A DNA stretch of 64,000 nucleotides from Paraburkholderia sp. C35 (GTDB lineage: Bacteria; Pseudomonadota; Gammaproteobacteria; Burkholderiales; Burkholderiaceae). The stretch spans positions 62,001 to 126,000 of the forward strand of contig NZ_QBUY01000008.1 of assembly GCF_003121405.1 (NCBI RefSeq), read 5' to 3'. A program made the translations under genes and the position numbers. Of this stretch, positions 51,932 to 61,600 are shown one piece after another. The notes beneath the pieces are model-generated. The model had not been told where the DNA came from and made no database searches. It saw only the letters and a program-made list of their open reading frames with translations. Within the stretch, counting starts at the first letter, position 1. Each line of letters begins with the position of its first letter.

Positions 51932-54900
51932 CTACACCTGCCGCGCCACGTGATCGGTAATCTGCCGCAGCTTGCGCAGCATCTGTTCGCCCGCTACGAC
52001 GTATAGCGCGGGGTCACCCGTCAACACGCTCGCGCGAAAAGCCTGCAACGCGCGCTTGAGCGGCTCGTAGCGCAACACCGACGCCGCGCCATCCACGCGA
52101 TGAATCCATTGCCGCAGCACGGCAGGCTCGGCTTCGCCCAGCATGCTTTCGAGTTCCTCGCCATCGGTGGTCATGGTCTGGACGATCACCTCGATCAGCT
52201 TTTCGTCGCGGCCTGTGCTGCCGAAATTCTGATTGATCGCATCCCAGTCGAGATCGGGAAGATCGGTATCGTCGGCGATCATGGGTGACTCGCGCGTGGC
52301 AGTGGGCGGCTGCGACGCACCATCGGGCATGCCTTCGCGCGGCACAGACTGGTCGGGATTCGCGGGCGTGCCGGGCATCTGCAGGCATTGCGGCGCGAAC
52401 TGGCTGATGCAGGCGCGCAGATCGCTGAGTTTGGCGGGCTTGTACAGGCACTCGTCCATCCCGGCGGCAAGGCATTCGCCACGCTCCTCGCGGCCCACGC
52501 TCGCCGTCAGGCCGACAATTGGCATGCGGCTCGCCTCGTCCGTGCGTTCGCGCACGCGCGTCGCCAGCGTGTAGCCGTCCACCTCGGGCATGTGGCAGTC
52601 GGTGATCAGCAGCGCGTAGTTCGCCGTCGCCAGGGCCTTCAACGCCTGCGCACCGTCTTCGACGGTATCGCACGTACATCCGAGCAGTTCCACCTGCTGC
52701 CGGATCAGATGCCGGTTGATCGCGTTGTCTTCGGCGATCAGGATCAGCGCGTGATCGCGCAGTGCTTCGTCGCGGCTGCGCGGCGCCGTCAACGTGAGCG
52801 CCGATGCTGCCGCTTGCTGGCCCAGTTCGGGATTGCCGTGCAAGACGGCGTTGCAGACGGCAGCCACCCCCTCCAGCGTCACGGGATAGGCACATAGATA
52901 GCAGACGTCGCCGGCACGCACGTAGCCGCCCGATTCGAAGATCGTCGTGGTGGGAACGACGGGCACGCCTTCGATATGCGTAAGCGGTCCGTCCGGCGAT
53001 GCCGGTTGCGCGCTGAGCTGATCGTCGATGATCAGGCGACATGACGCAGGCAAGCTCTCCCGCCCGCAGTCGAGCGCAGGATCGAGCATCACCGTTTCTC
53101 CGCCGAATGTACGGACGGCCTGCGTCAGGCTGCGCAACACATAGGCATCGCGAATGCGCAAACCGACCGTGATGCCGGCAAGCGGATAGTCTGAAAACTC
53201 ACGCTGTTCGATGTCGAGCGGCAAGCGGAATTCCACGCGCGTGCCTTGCCCGACCTCGCCTTCCATGCCGATGCTGCCGCCCAGCATCGCCACCAGACGA
53301 CGCGAGATCGTCAGGCCGAGGCCGGTTCCGCCGAACCGCCGCGTAGTCGATGCTTCGGCCTGCACGAAGGGCTGAAACAGACGCGCAAGCTGGTCCGCAC
53401 TCACGCCGATGCCCGTATCCGTCACGCGCCACACAATGGGTTGCCTGCCATCGGCTTCGTCAGCCAGTTCGACATCGAGCCGGATGCTGCCCTCCGACGT
53501 GAACTTGAGCGCGTTGCTCAGCAGATTGAAAAGAATCTGCCGCAGCCGCACGCCATCACTCCACACGGTTGGCGCAATCGCGGCATCGATGCACAAGCCC
53601 AGCTTCAGTCCCTTCTCCTGCGCACGCCAGAAGAACAGCGCGAACGTGCCTGTGCACAGATCGCGAATATCGACGGGTGCGCGCTCCAGCGCGATCTTGC
53701 CCGCTTCGATTTTCGAATAGTCGAGGATGTCGTTGAGAATCTGCAACAGCGATTCGGCGGCCTGCGAAATCAGCTTCACCTTGACGGCCTGATCGGGACG
53801 CAGATTGCTGTGGCCTAGCAGTTCGATCAGCCCGAGTACCGCGCTCATCGGCGTGCGGATTTCGTGGCTCATCGCCGCGAGAAACTCGCTCTTCGCGCGC
53901 GATGCCTGCTCGGCGGCATCGCGCGCCCCGGCAAGCGCGACGGCATGTTGATGCTGCTCCTCGGCGTCGGCCCAGTAGCCGTTCCAGACCAGGTCGCCAT
54001 TGTCGGCGCGGTGCGGTACGGCGTGCAGCCGCGTCCAACGGTAAGCGCCGAGCCGCAGCACGCGTAGCTCGCGGTTCACGGGCGCCAGCGTCTGCGCGGC
54101 ATGCTGCGCATCGTCCACGAGTGTCCGGCGATCATCGGGATGGACGGTCGAGAGCACATCGCCGGGGCTCGCCTGAAGTTCGGCGCTGGTCTTGCCGAAC
54201 ATCTCGACGGTATTGCCGCTCAGCCAGTTGATGCGCCACGCGCCGCCCGTCGCCCGTCGATACTGGAAGGCTGTCGCGGGCAACTGGCTGGTCACGTCGA
54301 TCAGCCGCAGTTCCGCCTCGCGGCGCACGCGTGCCTCCTTGCGCAGCGCGTGCTGCGAGCGCCACAACACCGCGATCACGGCCAGCAGCGCGAGCGCCAC
54401 GGGCGCAAAGCGCGTCGCGATGTCGCGCCATGACGGTCCGAGCACATAGTTCGCGCCGAAATAGCGGTTCTGGATCGCGAGCCGTTCGGTGTCGGGCAAG
54501 GCCGCCAGCGCGCGGTCGATCAGCGGCATCAGCCGTTCCGCCAGCTTCGGCGAAACGGCAAAGCCCGTCTGTACCGACGTGCCGCCCGAGCCGATGATGC
54601 GCAGATTGCCGCCTTCCATGCGCTGCAGCATGTAATGCGCGGTTGCGAGATCGTCGACATAGACATCGGCCTTCCCTTGCGCGACGTCGTTCATGCCCGT
54701 CGCCACGTCCGGCACGACGACGATCTGCGCATGCGGCGCTGCGGACGCCACCAGCCAGCGCAGCCCGCCGCCGTCGGTGATGGCCACGCGCTTGCCGTTG
54801 AGATCGCGCAACTGGCCCAATACGGGCGCGTCGTTGCGGCCAACGGCCACGACGGGAAACGTCGCATACGGCCGCGACACGGGGATGCCCGCCAGCGCCG

Positions 54901-55897
54901 GATCGCGCAGAATCGCCACCGCGTTCAGGTCGAGATCGCCTGTGCGCAATGCTTCGACGGTCGCGCCGAGCGTAGGCTCGTGCTGGCGCACGAAGCTGAT
55001 GCCCAGCTGATTCGACAGATACCGCAGATAATCCTGCGCCATGCCGTGCGTCTGGCCGCTGTCATCGACATAGCTGTACGGCGCCAGCCCGTTGTCCACG
55101 CCCACGCGCAGCGGCGCGAGCGTGCGCAGCCAGGCACGCTCCCCGTCGGTCAGGAAGAACGGCGCGGCGCCCTCTCTGGCGATCGGTCCCGTGCTCATCC
55201 AGCGGCCGAGGATGCGTTCGCGCTCATCGTCGGGTAGCGCAGCGAGCCGCGTGTCGATGCTGTCGCGCAGCGCCTCGCGCGTACGCGGAAAACCAAAATG
55301 AATACCGCTTGCCGTCTCGCGATAGCGATTGATCTCCGCCAGCCCTGCGAACTCCGGCTTCGACAGCGCATAGTCGGCCACCGGCTGCAGCGTGATGAAG
55401 GCATCGGCCTCCTTGCGCAGCACGGCGCGCAAGCCCTGCTGCGGATCGTAGACGCGCACGAACACCGAACCGGGATAGCGTTCATGCGATACCTGCTCGA
55501 TGTAAGAACCCGCCTCGACGGCGATGCGCTTTCCCGACAGACGCGGCGCTGTGCCATTGGGTGCAGCTTCCGCCGCACGTCCGACCACCACGAAGTCGGA
55601 ATCGAAATATGGCGCGGACAAGATCAGGCAACGCCGCGCTTCGATTGGCTTCTGCACGGCCAGCACGATGTCCACGGCGCCGTCACAGGCGGCCGCGGCG
55701 AGCGATGGATAGTCGGGAAAAATCTTGACCCGCAGCTGGGTGGTCGGCGCGATGACGGACTTGAGAATGTCGAATGCCGCGCCCGACAGTTGCCCGTCGT
55801 CGACGAACACGAGCGGCGGCCAGCCGGCCGCCGTCTCGCCTACCGTGAGCGTGGCAGGCGCCTGCGCGACGGCATGGCCCGATGCCGCCGCCAGCAT
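51932..55897 (-). CDS. BvgS-like hybrid sensor histidine kinase, signal peptide interrupted
   Basis: A 1321-residue unorthodox kinase. Order: two periplasmic PBPb (Venus-flytrap) domains (about 15-240 and 258-485), a membrane helix (497-512), a PAS domain (about 535-650), HisKA with His678 (AAMSHEIRTP), HATPase (about 780-895, with NLLSNALKF and GGTGLGLTISRRL), a receiver with Asp1100 (LLITDCHMPEVDG) and HPt with His1266 (WIHRVDG). The translated start has only a truncated signal peptide; the missing n- and h-regions lie upstream in frame but are cut by TGA at 55901-55903. The full gene would start at ATG 55948. It may be non-functional, poorly exported, or the TGA may be a base error. No response regulator gene lies nearby. 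Confidence 0.8.
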   Translation of the reverse strand: MLAAASGHAVAQAPATLTVGETAAGWPPLVFVDDGQLSGAAFDILKSVIAPTTQLRVKIFPDYPSLAAAACDGAVDIVLAVQKPIEARRCLILSAPYFDSDFVVVGRAAEAAPNGTAPRLSGKRIAVEAGSYIEQVSHERYPGSVFVRVYDPQQGLRAVLRKEADAFITLQPVADYALSKPEFAGLAEINRYRETASGIHFGFPRTREALRDSIDTRLAALPDDERERILGRWMSTGPIAREGAAPFFLTDGERAWLRTLAPLRVGVDNGLAPYSYVDDSGQTHGMAQDYLRYLSNQLGISFVRQHEPTLGATVEALRTGDLDLNAVAILRDPALAGIPVSRPYATFPVVAVGRNDAPVLGQLRDLNGKRVAITDGGGLRWLVASAAPHAQIVVVPDVATGMNDVAQGKADVYVDDLATAHYMLQRMEGGNLRIIGSGGTSVQTGFAVSPKLAERLMPLIDRALAALPDTERLAIQNRYFGANYVLGPSWRDIATRFAPVALALLAVIAVLWRSQHALRKEARVRREAELRLIDVTSQLPATAFQYRRATGGAWRINWLSGNTVEMFGKTSAELQASPGDVLSTVHPDDRRTLVDDAQHAAQTLAPVNRELRVLRLGAYRWTRLHAVPHRADNGDLVWNGYWADAEEQHQHAVALAGARDAAEQASRAKSEFLAAMSHEIRTPMSAVLGLIELLGHSNLRPDQAVKVKLISQAAESLLQILNDILDYSKIEAGKIALERAPVDIRDLCTGTFALFFWRAQEKGLKLGLCIDAAIAPTVWSDGVRLRQILFNLLSNALKFTSEGSIRLDVELADEADGRQPIVWRVTDTGIGVSADQLARLFQPFVQAEASTTRRFGGTGLGLTISRRLVAMLGGSIGMEGEVGQGTRVEFRLPLDIEQREFSDYPLAGITVGLRIRDAYVLRSLTQAVRTFGGETVMLDPALDCGRESLPASCRLIIDDQLSAQPASPDGPLTHIEGVPVVPTTTIFESGGYVRAGDVCYLCAYPVTLEGVAAVCNAVLHGNPELGQQAAASALTLTAPRSRDEALRDHALILIAEDNAINRHLIRQQVELLGCTCDTVEDGAQALKALATANYALLITDCHMPEVDGYTLATRVRERTDEASRMPIVGLTASVGREERGECLAAGMDECLYKPAKLSDLRACISQFAPQCLQMPGTPANPDQSVPREGMPDGASQPPTATRESPMIADDTDLPDLDWDAINQNFGSTGRDEKLIEVIVQTMTTDGEELESMLGEAEPAVLRQWIHRVDGAASVLRYEPLKRALQAFRASVLTGDPALYVVAGEQMLRKLRQITDHVARQV

Positions 55898-55948
55898 CGC
55901 TCAGATCAACCAGCACAGGCTGATGCAACCGTTCCGGATAGTGTCCAT
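55898..55948 (-). pseudogene. Upstream part of the sensor kinase signal peptide with in-frame TGA
   Basis: From ATG 55948 the kinase frame reads MDTIRNGCISLCWLI, then TGA (55901-55903), then Ala before the ATG at 55897. The joined sequence would be a textbook signal peptide: polar start, hydrophobic core and an A-Q-A cleavage site. A single-base change (for example TGG or CGA to TGA) explains it. No good SD precedes either start. Confidence 0.5.
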
Positions 55949-56087
55949 GGAAGTCAGGAATGCGACGCGCCGCGCGCAAACGCGCCGGCGTCATGTTGCT
56001 GAAACCATGATAGTGCCCCGACAGCCTGTTCGGGTCCCTGGTTGTGGACAACCGCACCGCATTCGATCCGGCGTGCAGCCGGGCGGA

Positions 56088-56855
56088 TCAGGCGAGTTCG
56101 ACCGTGACTTCGTCGAGGGCGCGGAACGGCGCGAGCAGGGTGTCGTCGGCGGCGACCGAGGTGATCAGCCGCCAGTCGCGCTGCAACGGCGTCCAGTGCT
56201 GCTGGCGCGCGCGGCCCAGCTTGTCTGCATCGGCGAGCACGATGATCTCGGCGGCACGCGACACGATGCACTCCTTCAGATACGCCTGCTGCGCCGATGC
56301 TTCGCACAGCCCGAAGCCCGCGACCACGCCGTCCGCGCCGAGAAACGCGCAATCGACGGTCAAACGGCTGAGAATGAGTTCTGCCAGCGGCCCGAGCGTG
56401 CTCATGCTGGAGCCGCGCAGTTCGCCGCCGATAAGCGTCAGCCGCACGCCCGGCGCATTGGCGAGCGCGGTGACCGCGAGCAGATTGTTGGTGACCACAT
56501 GCAGGTCTTCACGCGTGGACAGGTGCCACGCGAGTCCCGCGCAGGTGGTGCCGCCGTCGAGCAGGACCGTGTCGCCGTCGCGCACGTGCAGCGCCGCGGC
56601 CTGTGCGATCGCTTCTTTCTGTTCGCGCTGGGCCGCCTTGCGTTCTTCCAGTGACGCTTCCGGCTCATGCACGCCGACCAGCGCCGTCGCGCCGCCATAG
56701 GTACGCACGAGGCGCTTCTGCTTCGCGAGCGCCGTCAGGTCGCGCCGGACCGTTGCCTCCGACACGCCCAGCGCCGCACACAACTGCTCGACATTGGCAT
56801 CGCGCGTGCGGACGAGTTCGAGAATCGCCTGTTGACGGTCGGAAGTTTTTTTCAC
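56088..56855 (-). CDS. DeoR-family transcriptional regulator
   Basis: A 255-residue DeoR/GlpR regulator: N-terminal HTH (LCAALGVSEATVRRDLTALAKQ) and a sugar-phosphate-sensing domain with DGGTT and FLGADGV motifs. It lies downstream of the pdxA2-kinase-permease genes on the same strand, 90 bases away, and likely controls them through the repeated sites at 60317-60380, sensing a phosphorylated four-carbon acid. Confidence 0.85.
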   Translation of the reverse strand: MKKTSDRQQAILELVRTRDANVEQLCAALGVSEATVRRDLTALAKQKRLVRTYGGATALVGVHEPEASLEERKAAQREQKEAIAQAAALHVRDGDTVLLDGGTTCAGLAWHLSTREDLHVVTNNLLAVTALANAPGVRLTLIGGELRGSSMSTLGPLAELILSRLTVDCAFLGADGVVAGFGLCEASAQQAYLKECIVSRAAEIIVLADADKLGRARQQHWTPLQRDWRLITSVAADDTLLAPFRALDEVTVELA

Positions 56856-56945
56856 GTTTCTCGAGGGGCTGGGAAGGGGCTTGATCTTACACCAGCCCCT
56901 GATGTGAGCCGCTTATAGCAGCGGCTTGCGGCGAGCCCGCAAGGA

Positions 56946-57944
56946 TCAGCGGCGCGTCGCCAGTTCCGCGCCCTGGCGCAGCGCTTCGAGCATGCTGCCT
57001 TCGTCGACCACACCCTTGCCAGCGATGTCGAACGCCGTGCCGTGATCGACGGACGTGCGGATCACTTCCAGTCCCACCGTCACGTTCACGCCCGCTTCCA
57101 CACCGAGCACCTTCACCGGGCCGTGACCCTGATCGTGATACATCGCCACGACGAGATCGAAATCGCCTCGTCCGGCGCGGAAGAACAGCGTATCGGCGGG
57201 CAGCGGGCCGGTGACGTCGAGGCCGCGTTCCTGCAGCAGCTTCACGGCGGGGATGATCTTCTCTTCTTCTTCGCCATAGCCGAACAGGCCGTTTTCGCCC
57301 GCATGCGGATTGATCCCGCACACGCCGATACGCGGACGCTCGATGCCCGCCTTCACCAACGTTGCGTGGCCGCGTTCGATGGTCCGCTGCACGAGGCCCG
57401 GCTCGATCTTGCGGATCGCGTCGATGATGCCGATATGCGTCGTCACGTGAATCACGCGCAGTTGCGGCGCGACCAGCATCATCGACACTTCTTCGACGCC
57501 CGTCAGATGCGCGAGCATTTCCGTGTGGCCCGGATACTTGTGGCCGCCCGCGTGCAGCGCTTCCTTGTTCAGCGGCGCGGTGCAGATCGCGTCGATCTTG
57601 CCCGCCTGCGCGAGTTCGGTGGCGCGCCTGATGTATTGATAAGCGGCGTCGCCCGCCACGGCCGACAACTGGCCGAACGGCAGATCTTCCGGAATCAGGC
57701 CGAGGTCGATACAGTCGATCACGCCCTGTTCGTAGCGCGCGTCGGATGCGTCTTCGATACGGCGAATCGTCATCGTGCCGCCGACAATCTGGTTCGCGCG
57801 TTCGAGACGCTTTGCATCGCCGATCACGAGCGGACGGCATTGCGCGTAGACCGACGCGTGCGCGAGGCTCTTGACGACGACTTCTGCGCCGACGCCTGCT
57901 GCATCGCCCATCGTGATGCCGATTACGGGAAGGTAGTTGCTCAT
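56946..57944 (-). CDS. pdxA2: PdxA2-type 4-phospho-D-threonate/erythronate dehydrogenase
   Basis: A 332-residue PdxA-family NAD-dependent, metal-dependent dehydrogenase. The three metal histidines are in KYPGHTEML, INPHAGENG and MYHDQGHGPVK. The start MSNYLPVIGITMGDAAGVG is typical. Next to a DUF1537 kinase it is PdxA2: it oxidises and decarboxylates D-threonate 4-phosphate (or D-erythronate 4-phosphate) to dihydroxyacetone phosphate, rather than working in vitamin B6 synthesis. The ATG at 57944 is used; the upstream frame is leader. Confidence 0.85.
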   Translation of the reverse strand: MSNYLPVIGITMGDAAGVGAEVVVKSLAHASVYAQCRPLVIGDAKRLERANQIVGGTMTIRRIEDASDARYEQGVIDCIDLGLIPEDLPFGQLSAVAGDAAYQYIRRATELAQAGKIDAICTAPLNKEALHAGGHKYPGHTEMLAHLTGVEEVSMMLVAPQLRVIHVTTHIGIIDAIRKIEPGLVQRTIERGHATLVKAGIERPRIGVCGINPHAGENGLFGYGEEEEKIIPAVKLLQERGLDVTGPLPADTLFFRAGRGDFDLVVAMYHDQGHGPVKVLGVEAGVNVTVGLEVIRTSVDHGTAFDIAGKGVVDEGSMLEALRQGAELATRR

Positions 57945-58002
57945 GATGTGATCTCGTCTAGCTTCTTCAGGGTACTTGCTGTTTGCTGTTGATGCGCGCA
58001 CG

Positions 58003-59259
58003 TCAATGCGAAACGACGTCGCGCTCGGTTTCGTTGCGCAGGGTCAGCCATGCGGCGTACAGCGCGTGATCGGTGCCGAATGCGCCCGCCTTCGTCACGA
58101 CGCCGGGCCGATGCGCGCGGGTGGCATCGAGCGGCTTTGCCACGGCCACGCCCGCCTCGACTTCCGCGAGCAGATGCAGATTGCCGATGCGCGCCGCCGC
58201 CAGCATCGCGCGTGCGGTCTCGCCGCCGGTGGCAATCACACCGCCCGTTTTCGTGAAGTGCGGTTCGACCAGTGCCGCGAGCGCGGCTGAAAGCTGCGCG
58301 CCTTCGGCGGGATCGAAGGCATCGTCGCGGCCGATTCGCAGCAGCAGATCGCAATCCGACTTCAGCGACACGCCGACCTGCTCCTGCCACGCGCGCCAGT
58401 CGCGATGGCTGCGGCCTTCGCGCAGCACGACGGGCGGCACGATCAGTTCCTCGACGCCGCCGCGCTCGCGCAACATCGCGCACTGACGCTCGCTGACGGC
58501 CGACAGGCTGCCGACCAGAATCAGGATCGGGCCGCCCGGGAAGGTCTCGGTCGCTGGCTGACTTGTGGCGTCGTTGCGCGGAATAAGCGCGGCGATCTCA
58601 CGCGCGAGACCGCCCGAGCCGACCCAGAAAAACGGCGCATCGCTGCGCAGCGATGCCTGCGCCAGCGCGCGCAATGCTTTTTCGCTTTGTGTATCGACGA
58701 TCAGCGCCTGCACGCCATTGGCCGCCATCGCGCCGATGCACACGGCGAGCGTGTCGGGTTCGCCCGCGAGCGCTTCGGCATCGAGACGATCGGTCCTGAG
58801 ACCGGCAGCTTCGAGTTGGTCGGCAATACCGGCAGGCAGGCCCGCGTGTTCGAGCTTCCACGTGGCCGTCTGGTCGAGCGGCTCGCCGTGCACGAATACG
58901 CGGCCATCGCGCACCGTGCGTCCCGTTGCCGGGAACGCGGGCGCGACGATCGCCATGCCCGCAAGACGCTGCAATCCCGCCACTTCCGCGGCCCAGTTGC
59001 CGCGCAAGGTCGAATCGATTTTCTTGTAGAGCCGCTGGCCGCGCGTGTTCATTTCCGTGTAAGCCGCCGACGTGCGCGCCGCGGCTTCGTGCGGCGCGAG
59101 ACGGCGCGTGTCGGTATCGACGGCGATCGTGTCCGCGCCGTCATGCGCCGCCGTGCGCGCTGCTTCCAGCGTGACGACGGTGCGATGCCCTGCGCTCGCA
59201 TAACCGATCGCGCAGTCCGCGGCGCCCGACAGATCGTCCGCGATAATCAGAATCTTCAT
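58003..59259 (-). CDS. dtnK: DUF1537 four-carbon acid sugar kinase (DtnK type)
   Basis: A 418-residue DUF1537 kinase. The N-terminal domain starts [20 protein letters not shown], with [11 protein letters not shown] near residue 83; the C-terminal domain has [14 protein letters not shown] and the ATP-binding [11 protein letters not shown] and TKAGAFGT motifs. Phosphorylates D-threonate or D-erythronate at O4. The ATG at 59259 overlaps the permease stop (ATGA); the much longer open frame upstream is shadow of the permease. With PdxA2 it makes a complete two-step route to dihydroxyacetone phosphate. Confidence 0.85.
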   Translation of the reverse strand: MKILIIADDLSGAADCAIGYASAGHRTVVTLEAARTAAHDGADTIAVDTDTRRLAPHEAAARTSAAYTEMNTRGQRLYKKIDSTLRGNWAAEVAGLQRLAGMAIVAPAFPATGRTVRDGRVFVHGEPLDQTATWKLEHAGLPAGIADQLEAAGLRTDRLDAEALAGEPDTLAVCIGAMAANGVQALIVDTQSEKALRALAQASLRSDAPFFWVGSGGLAREIAALIPRNDATSQPATETFPGGPILILVGSLSAVSERQCAMLRERGGVEELIVPPVVLREGRSHRDWRAWQEQVGVSLKSDCDLLLRIGRDDAFDPAEGAQLSAALAALVEPHFTKTGGVIATGGETARAMLAAARIGNLHLLAEVEAGVAVAKPLDATRAHRPGVVTKAGAFGTDHALYAAWLTLRNETERDVVSH

Positions 59260-60254
59260 CGTGCCAGCCCTTCGCGATTCTTCGTGCGTGCGCCTTCCTG
59301 GCGCTGCTGATAGCGTTTCGCCACCGACGCCGTGAGGATCGGCGACAGGATTGCCGTGACGACCACGGCAGCCGCCACCAGCAAGGTCGCGCTTTTCGCC
59401 GCTTCGTTGTACACCGGGTTCGCCGCCGCGACGAGCGCTGGCACGGCGGCGGCATTGCCTGCCGTATTCGCTGCCGCCACACCTGCCACGCCCGTGCCGC
59501 CCGTCAGGCGATCCGCGAAATAGAGCGGAATGCCCGTCACGATCACCACGGCGATACCCAGACCGATGCCGAGCAAACCAGCCTGCCACACCTTGTGCAG
59601 ATCGAGACCCGCGCCGAGCGCCAGCGCGAAGAACGGGATCATCACGGGCACGGCTTTGGCCAGAAAGTCGCGCATTTCGCGGTCCAGATTGCCGAGCAGC
59701 ATGCCGAGCGCGAGCGGCAAGATGCTGCCGACCAGCGTCTGCCACGGAAACGCCGACAGCCCCGCGACGCCGAGCGTCACCATCGTCAGGAACGGGCCCG
59801 ATTCGAGCGACATCAGCGTGTAGGCGCCGACGTCTTCCGAGCGGCCATACTGGCCCATCAGCGCCATATAGAGGCCGCCGTTTGTGTCGTTCATCGCGGC
59901 GATCACGGCGAGCGTCGAAATGCCCGCGAACAGGCCCGACGACACCGGCTGCTCGCCAAGAATACGCCCGAGAATCACACCGACGATCACCGCCGCGCCA
60001 ACCTTCGTGATCAGCAGCGCGCCGCCCTTTTTCATCAGATACGGCGTGGCCTTCACGTCGATGCCCGCGCCCATGCACACATAGAACACAGCAAGAATGG
60101 GCAGCGCGCCCGTGAAGAGTGCATTGGTGAAGGAGCCGAAGAACTTCGGCATGTTGGGCAGGAACGTCGCCACCAGTGAGCCGACGAGCAGCGGCACGAT
60201 CATCATGCCGCCGGGAATGCGCTCGATCGAGCGTTTGATGGGAATCTGAACCAT
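59256..60254 (-). CDS. KdgT-family permease
   Basis: A 332-residue polytopic protein of the 2-keto-3-deoxygluconate permease family, with about ten helices and [14 protein letters not shown] near the start. Within a DUF1537/PdxA2 operon such permeases are expected to take up the four-carbon acid sugar. First gene of the operon; SD CAGGAGACTCGC. Upstream lie several GATC-centred repeats that may be DeoR sites. Confidence 0.8.
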   Translation of the reverse strand: MVQIPIKRSIERIPGGMMIVPLLVGSLVATFLPNMPKFFGSFTNALFTGALPILAVFYVCMGAGIDVKATPYLMKKGGALLITKVGAAVIVGVILGRILGEQPVSSGLFAGISTLAVIAAMNDTNGGLYMALMGQYGRSEDVGAYTLMSLESGPFLTMVTLGVAGLSAFPWQTLVGSILPLALGMLLGNLDREMRDFLAKAVPVMIPFFALALGAGLDLHKVWQAGLLGIGLGIAVVIVTGIPLYFADRLTGGTGVAGVAAANTAGNAAAVPALVAAANPVYNEAAKSATLLVAAAVVVTAILSPILTASVAKRYQQRQEGARTKNREGLAR

Positions 60255-60316
60255 GCGAGTCTCCTGGCGTTTATTGAGCACCGCGTCTGTTCGCGGTTTT
60301 GATTGAAACAATCACC

Positions 60317-60380
60317 ATTCGATCAAATCGATCAGATCGCAGTGTAGCCGCTTTGATCGAATCGCGCAAATCGATCAGAT
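60317..60380. promoter_or_regulatory. Cluster of GATC-centred repeats upstream of the KdgT-kinase-PdxA2 operon
   Basis: TTCGATCAAA (60318-60327) and TTTGATCGAA (60352-60361) form a perfect 10-bp inverted repeat; AAATCGATCAGAT occurs at 60325-60337 and again at 60368-60380. Arrays of short sites like these are typical DeoR-family operators, and the operon's own DeoR lies downstream of pdxA2. Confidence 0.55.
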
Positions 60381-60428
60381 GTTTGCGCAAAACGATCATT
60401 TTTATGACCAAAGAGACACGCGGCCCAA

Positions 60429-61370
60429 TCACTGAGCCAGTTCATTTCCCTCCGCGCGCAGATTCCGTTGCATCCATTGCCCGACGTTCTCGACAGCAAT
60501 ATTGCGCTGGGCGTTGAAGGTCTGCTGCTCATCCCACGCGACGCCCCGGCCTTGCGCGAACACCACGCGATACTTCTTCAGCGCGTTATCGGCATCGTCG
60601 GCGAGCTCGCGCTTCAACTGGGGCACCGTCCATTCCACGCGTTCGAAGCTGCGGCCAGTGAACGCGTCGAGTTTGTCGGCGAGTTGCTGATAACCGATCG
60701 TTTCACCCGCGACATGCACGACGCGCCGGCTGATGCGCGGCTCGGTCAGCAGGATCTCCGCCGTCAACGCGCCGATATCCTCGGCGGTCGTGACCGTGAC
60801 CGCGTTATCCCAGCCACCGAGCGCGCGGACCACGCCACGCTCGAAGTCCACCACGCCAAACGAGGCTTCGAACAGAAAGCTGGTGAACATGCCCGTCGAT
60901 ACGATCACCCAGTCGGTGCGCGATTGCGCGCGCAGCAGATCGCGCACGGCGAGTTGTTCGTCGAACAGATCCTGCGCGCTGCCCCGGCCAATCACGTCGT
61001 AGTCGACGCCGAACTGCCACGGAAAGTAGCGCGGCACGCCCGCATCCAGCGCCGCGCGTGCAATTTTCAGCTGCACGCCCTTGCCGCCGACGAAGCCCGT
61101 GCACGACACCACGGTATCGAACTGTGCGAACAGCGCGGCGAGCGTTTCGACGGAATCTGCGGCGAGATCGCCGGAAACCGTTGCGATGCCGAGCGCGCGA
61201 AGTGTGTCGATCTCGTGGCGTTTCACGGGGTCCGCGCTGTCGAGCGTCGACGGGCGCAGCAGCACGCTGATGTTCAAAGCAGAAGCACCCGCGCGTCCTG
61301 CGAGATTGCGCAGCACGGACATGCCGAGTTCGCCTGCGCCCAGAACGAGAATACGTTGTTGCGTCATCAC
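60429..61370 (-). CDS. NmrA/isoflavone-reductase-like NAD(P)-binding protein
   Basis: A 313-residue atypical SDR. GAGELGMSVLRNLA is the nucleotide motif near the N-terminus, and the YFPWQFGVDYDVIG stretch near residue 115 is typical of aromatic-alcohol/isoflavone-reductase-like members. Substrate unknown. Divergent from a LysR gene at 61601, which likely regulates it. Start at 61370 or the next ATG (61367). Four tandem octamers lie just upstream (61385-61416). Confidence 0.8.
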   Translation of the reverse strand: MMTQQRILVLGAGELGMSVLRNLAGRAGASALNISVLLRPSTLDSADPVKRHEIDTLRALGIATVSGDLAADSVETLAALFAQFDTVVSCTGFVGGKGVQLKIARAALDAGVPRYFPWQFGVDYDVIGRGSAQDLFDEQLAVRDLLRAQSRTDWVIVSTGMFTSFLFEASFGVVDFERGVVRALGGWDNAVTVTTAEDIGALTAEILLTEPRISRRVVHVAGETIGYQQLADKLDAFTGRSFERVEWTVPQLKRELADDADNALKKYRVVFAQGRGVAWDEQQTFNAQRNIAVENVGQWMQRNLRAEGNELAQ

Positions 61371-61384
61371 GCTTTACCCTTTTT

Positions 61385-61416
61385 GTTGATACGTTGATCA
61401 GTTGATGCGTTGATCG
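61385..61416. repeat. Four tandem GTTGATNN octamers
   Basis: GTTGATAC, GTTGATCA, GTTGATGC, GTTGATCG in direct succession, 15 bases upstream of the NmrA-like start, between divergent genes. The first six bases are invariant and the last two vary. Could be a regulator array or an expansion-prone leader element. Confidence 0.7.
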
Positions 61417-61600
61417 CAGCGCGAGCCTGAAGGCGCGCTGCGTCGATCGAAGTCTAGGGTGCTGCGTGCGCCTGATTGTTCGGCACGCTTGAATTCACAA
61501 CGCGTGCACGCCGAACGGGCGCGCTGAATGTACGGATGCGGCGCGCGCGGTATGCTCGCGTTCAATCGCCCGGCACGGCGCTCACGCTCAATCACGTTCC

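Noticed and set aside
55901..55903. Selenocysteine at the TGA in the kinase signal peptide
   Set aside because: No selenocysteine insertion hairpin is apparent downstream and a signal peptide is not a plausible site for it.
59260..60078. N-terminal extension of the DUF1537 kinase to 691 residues
   Set aside because: The extra 273 residues lie out of frame over the KdgT permease gene; the kinase family start begins at ATG 59259 with an ATGA overlap.
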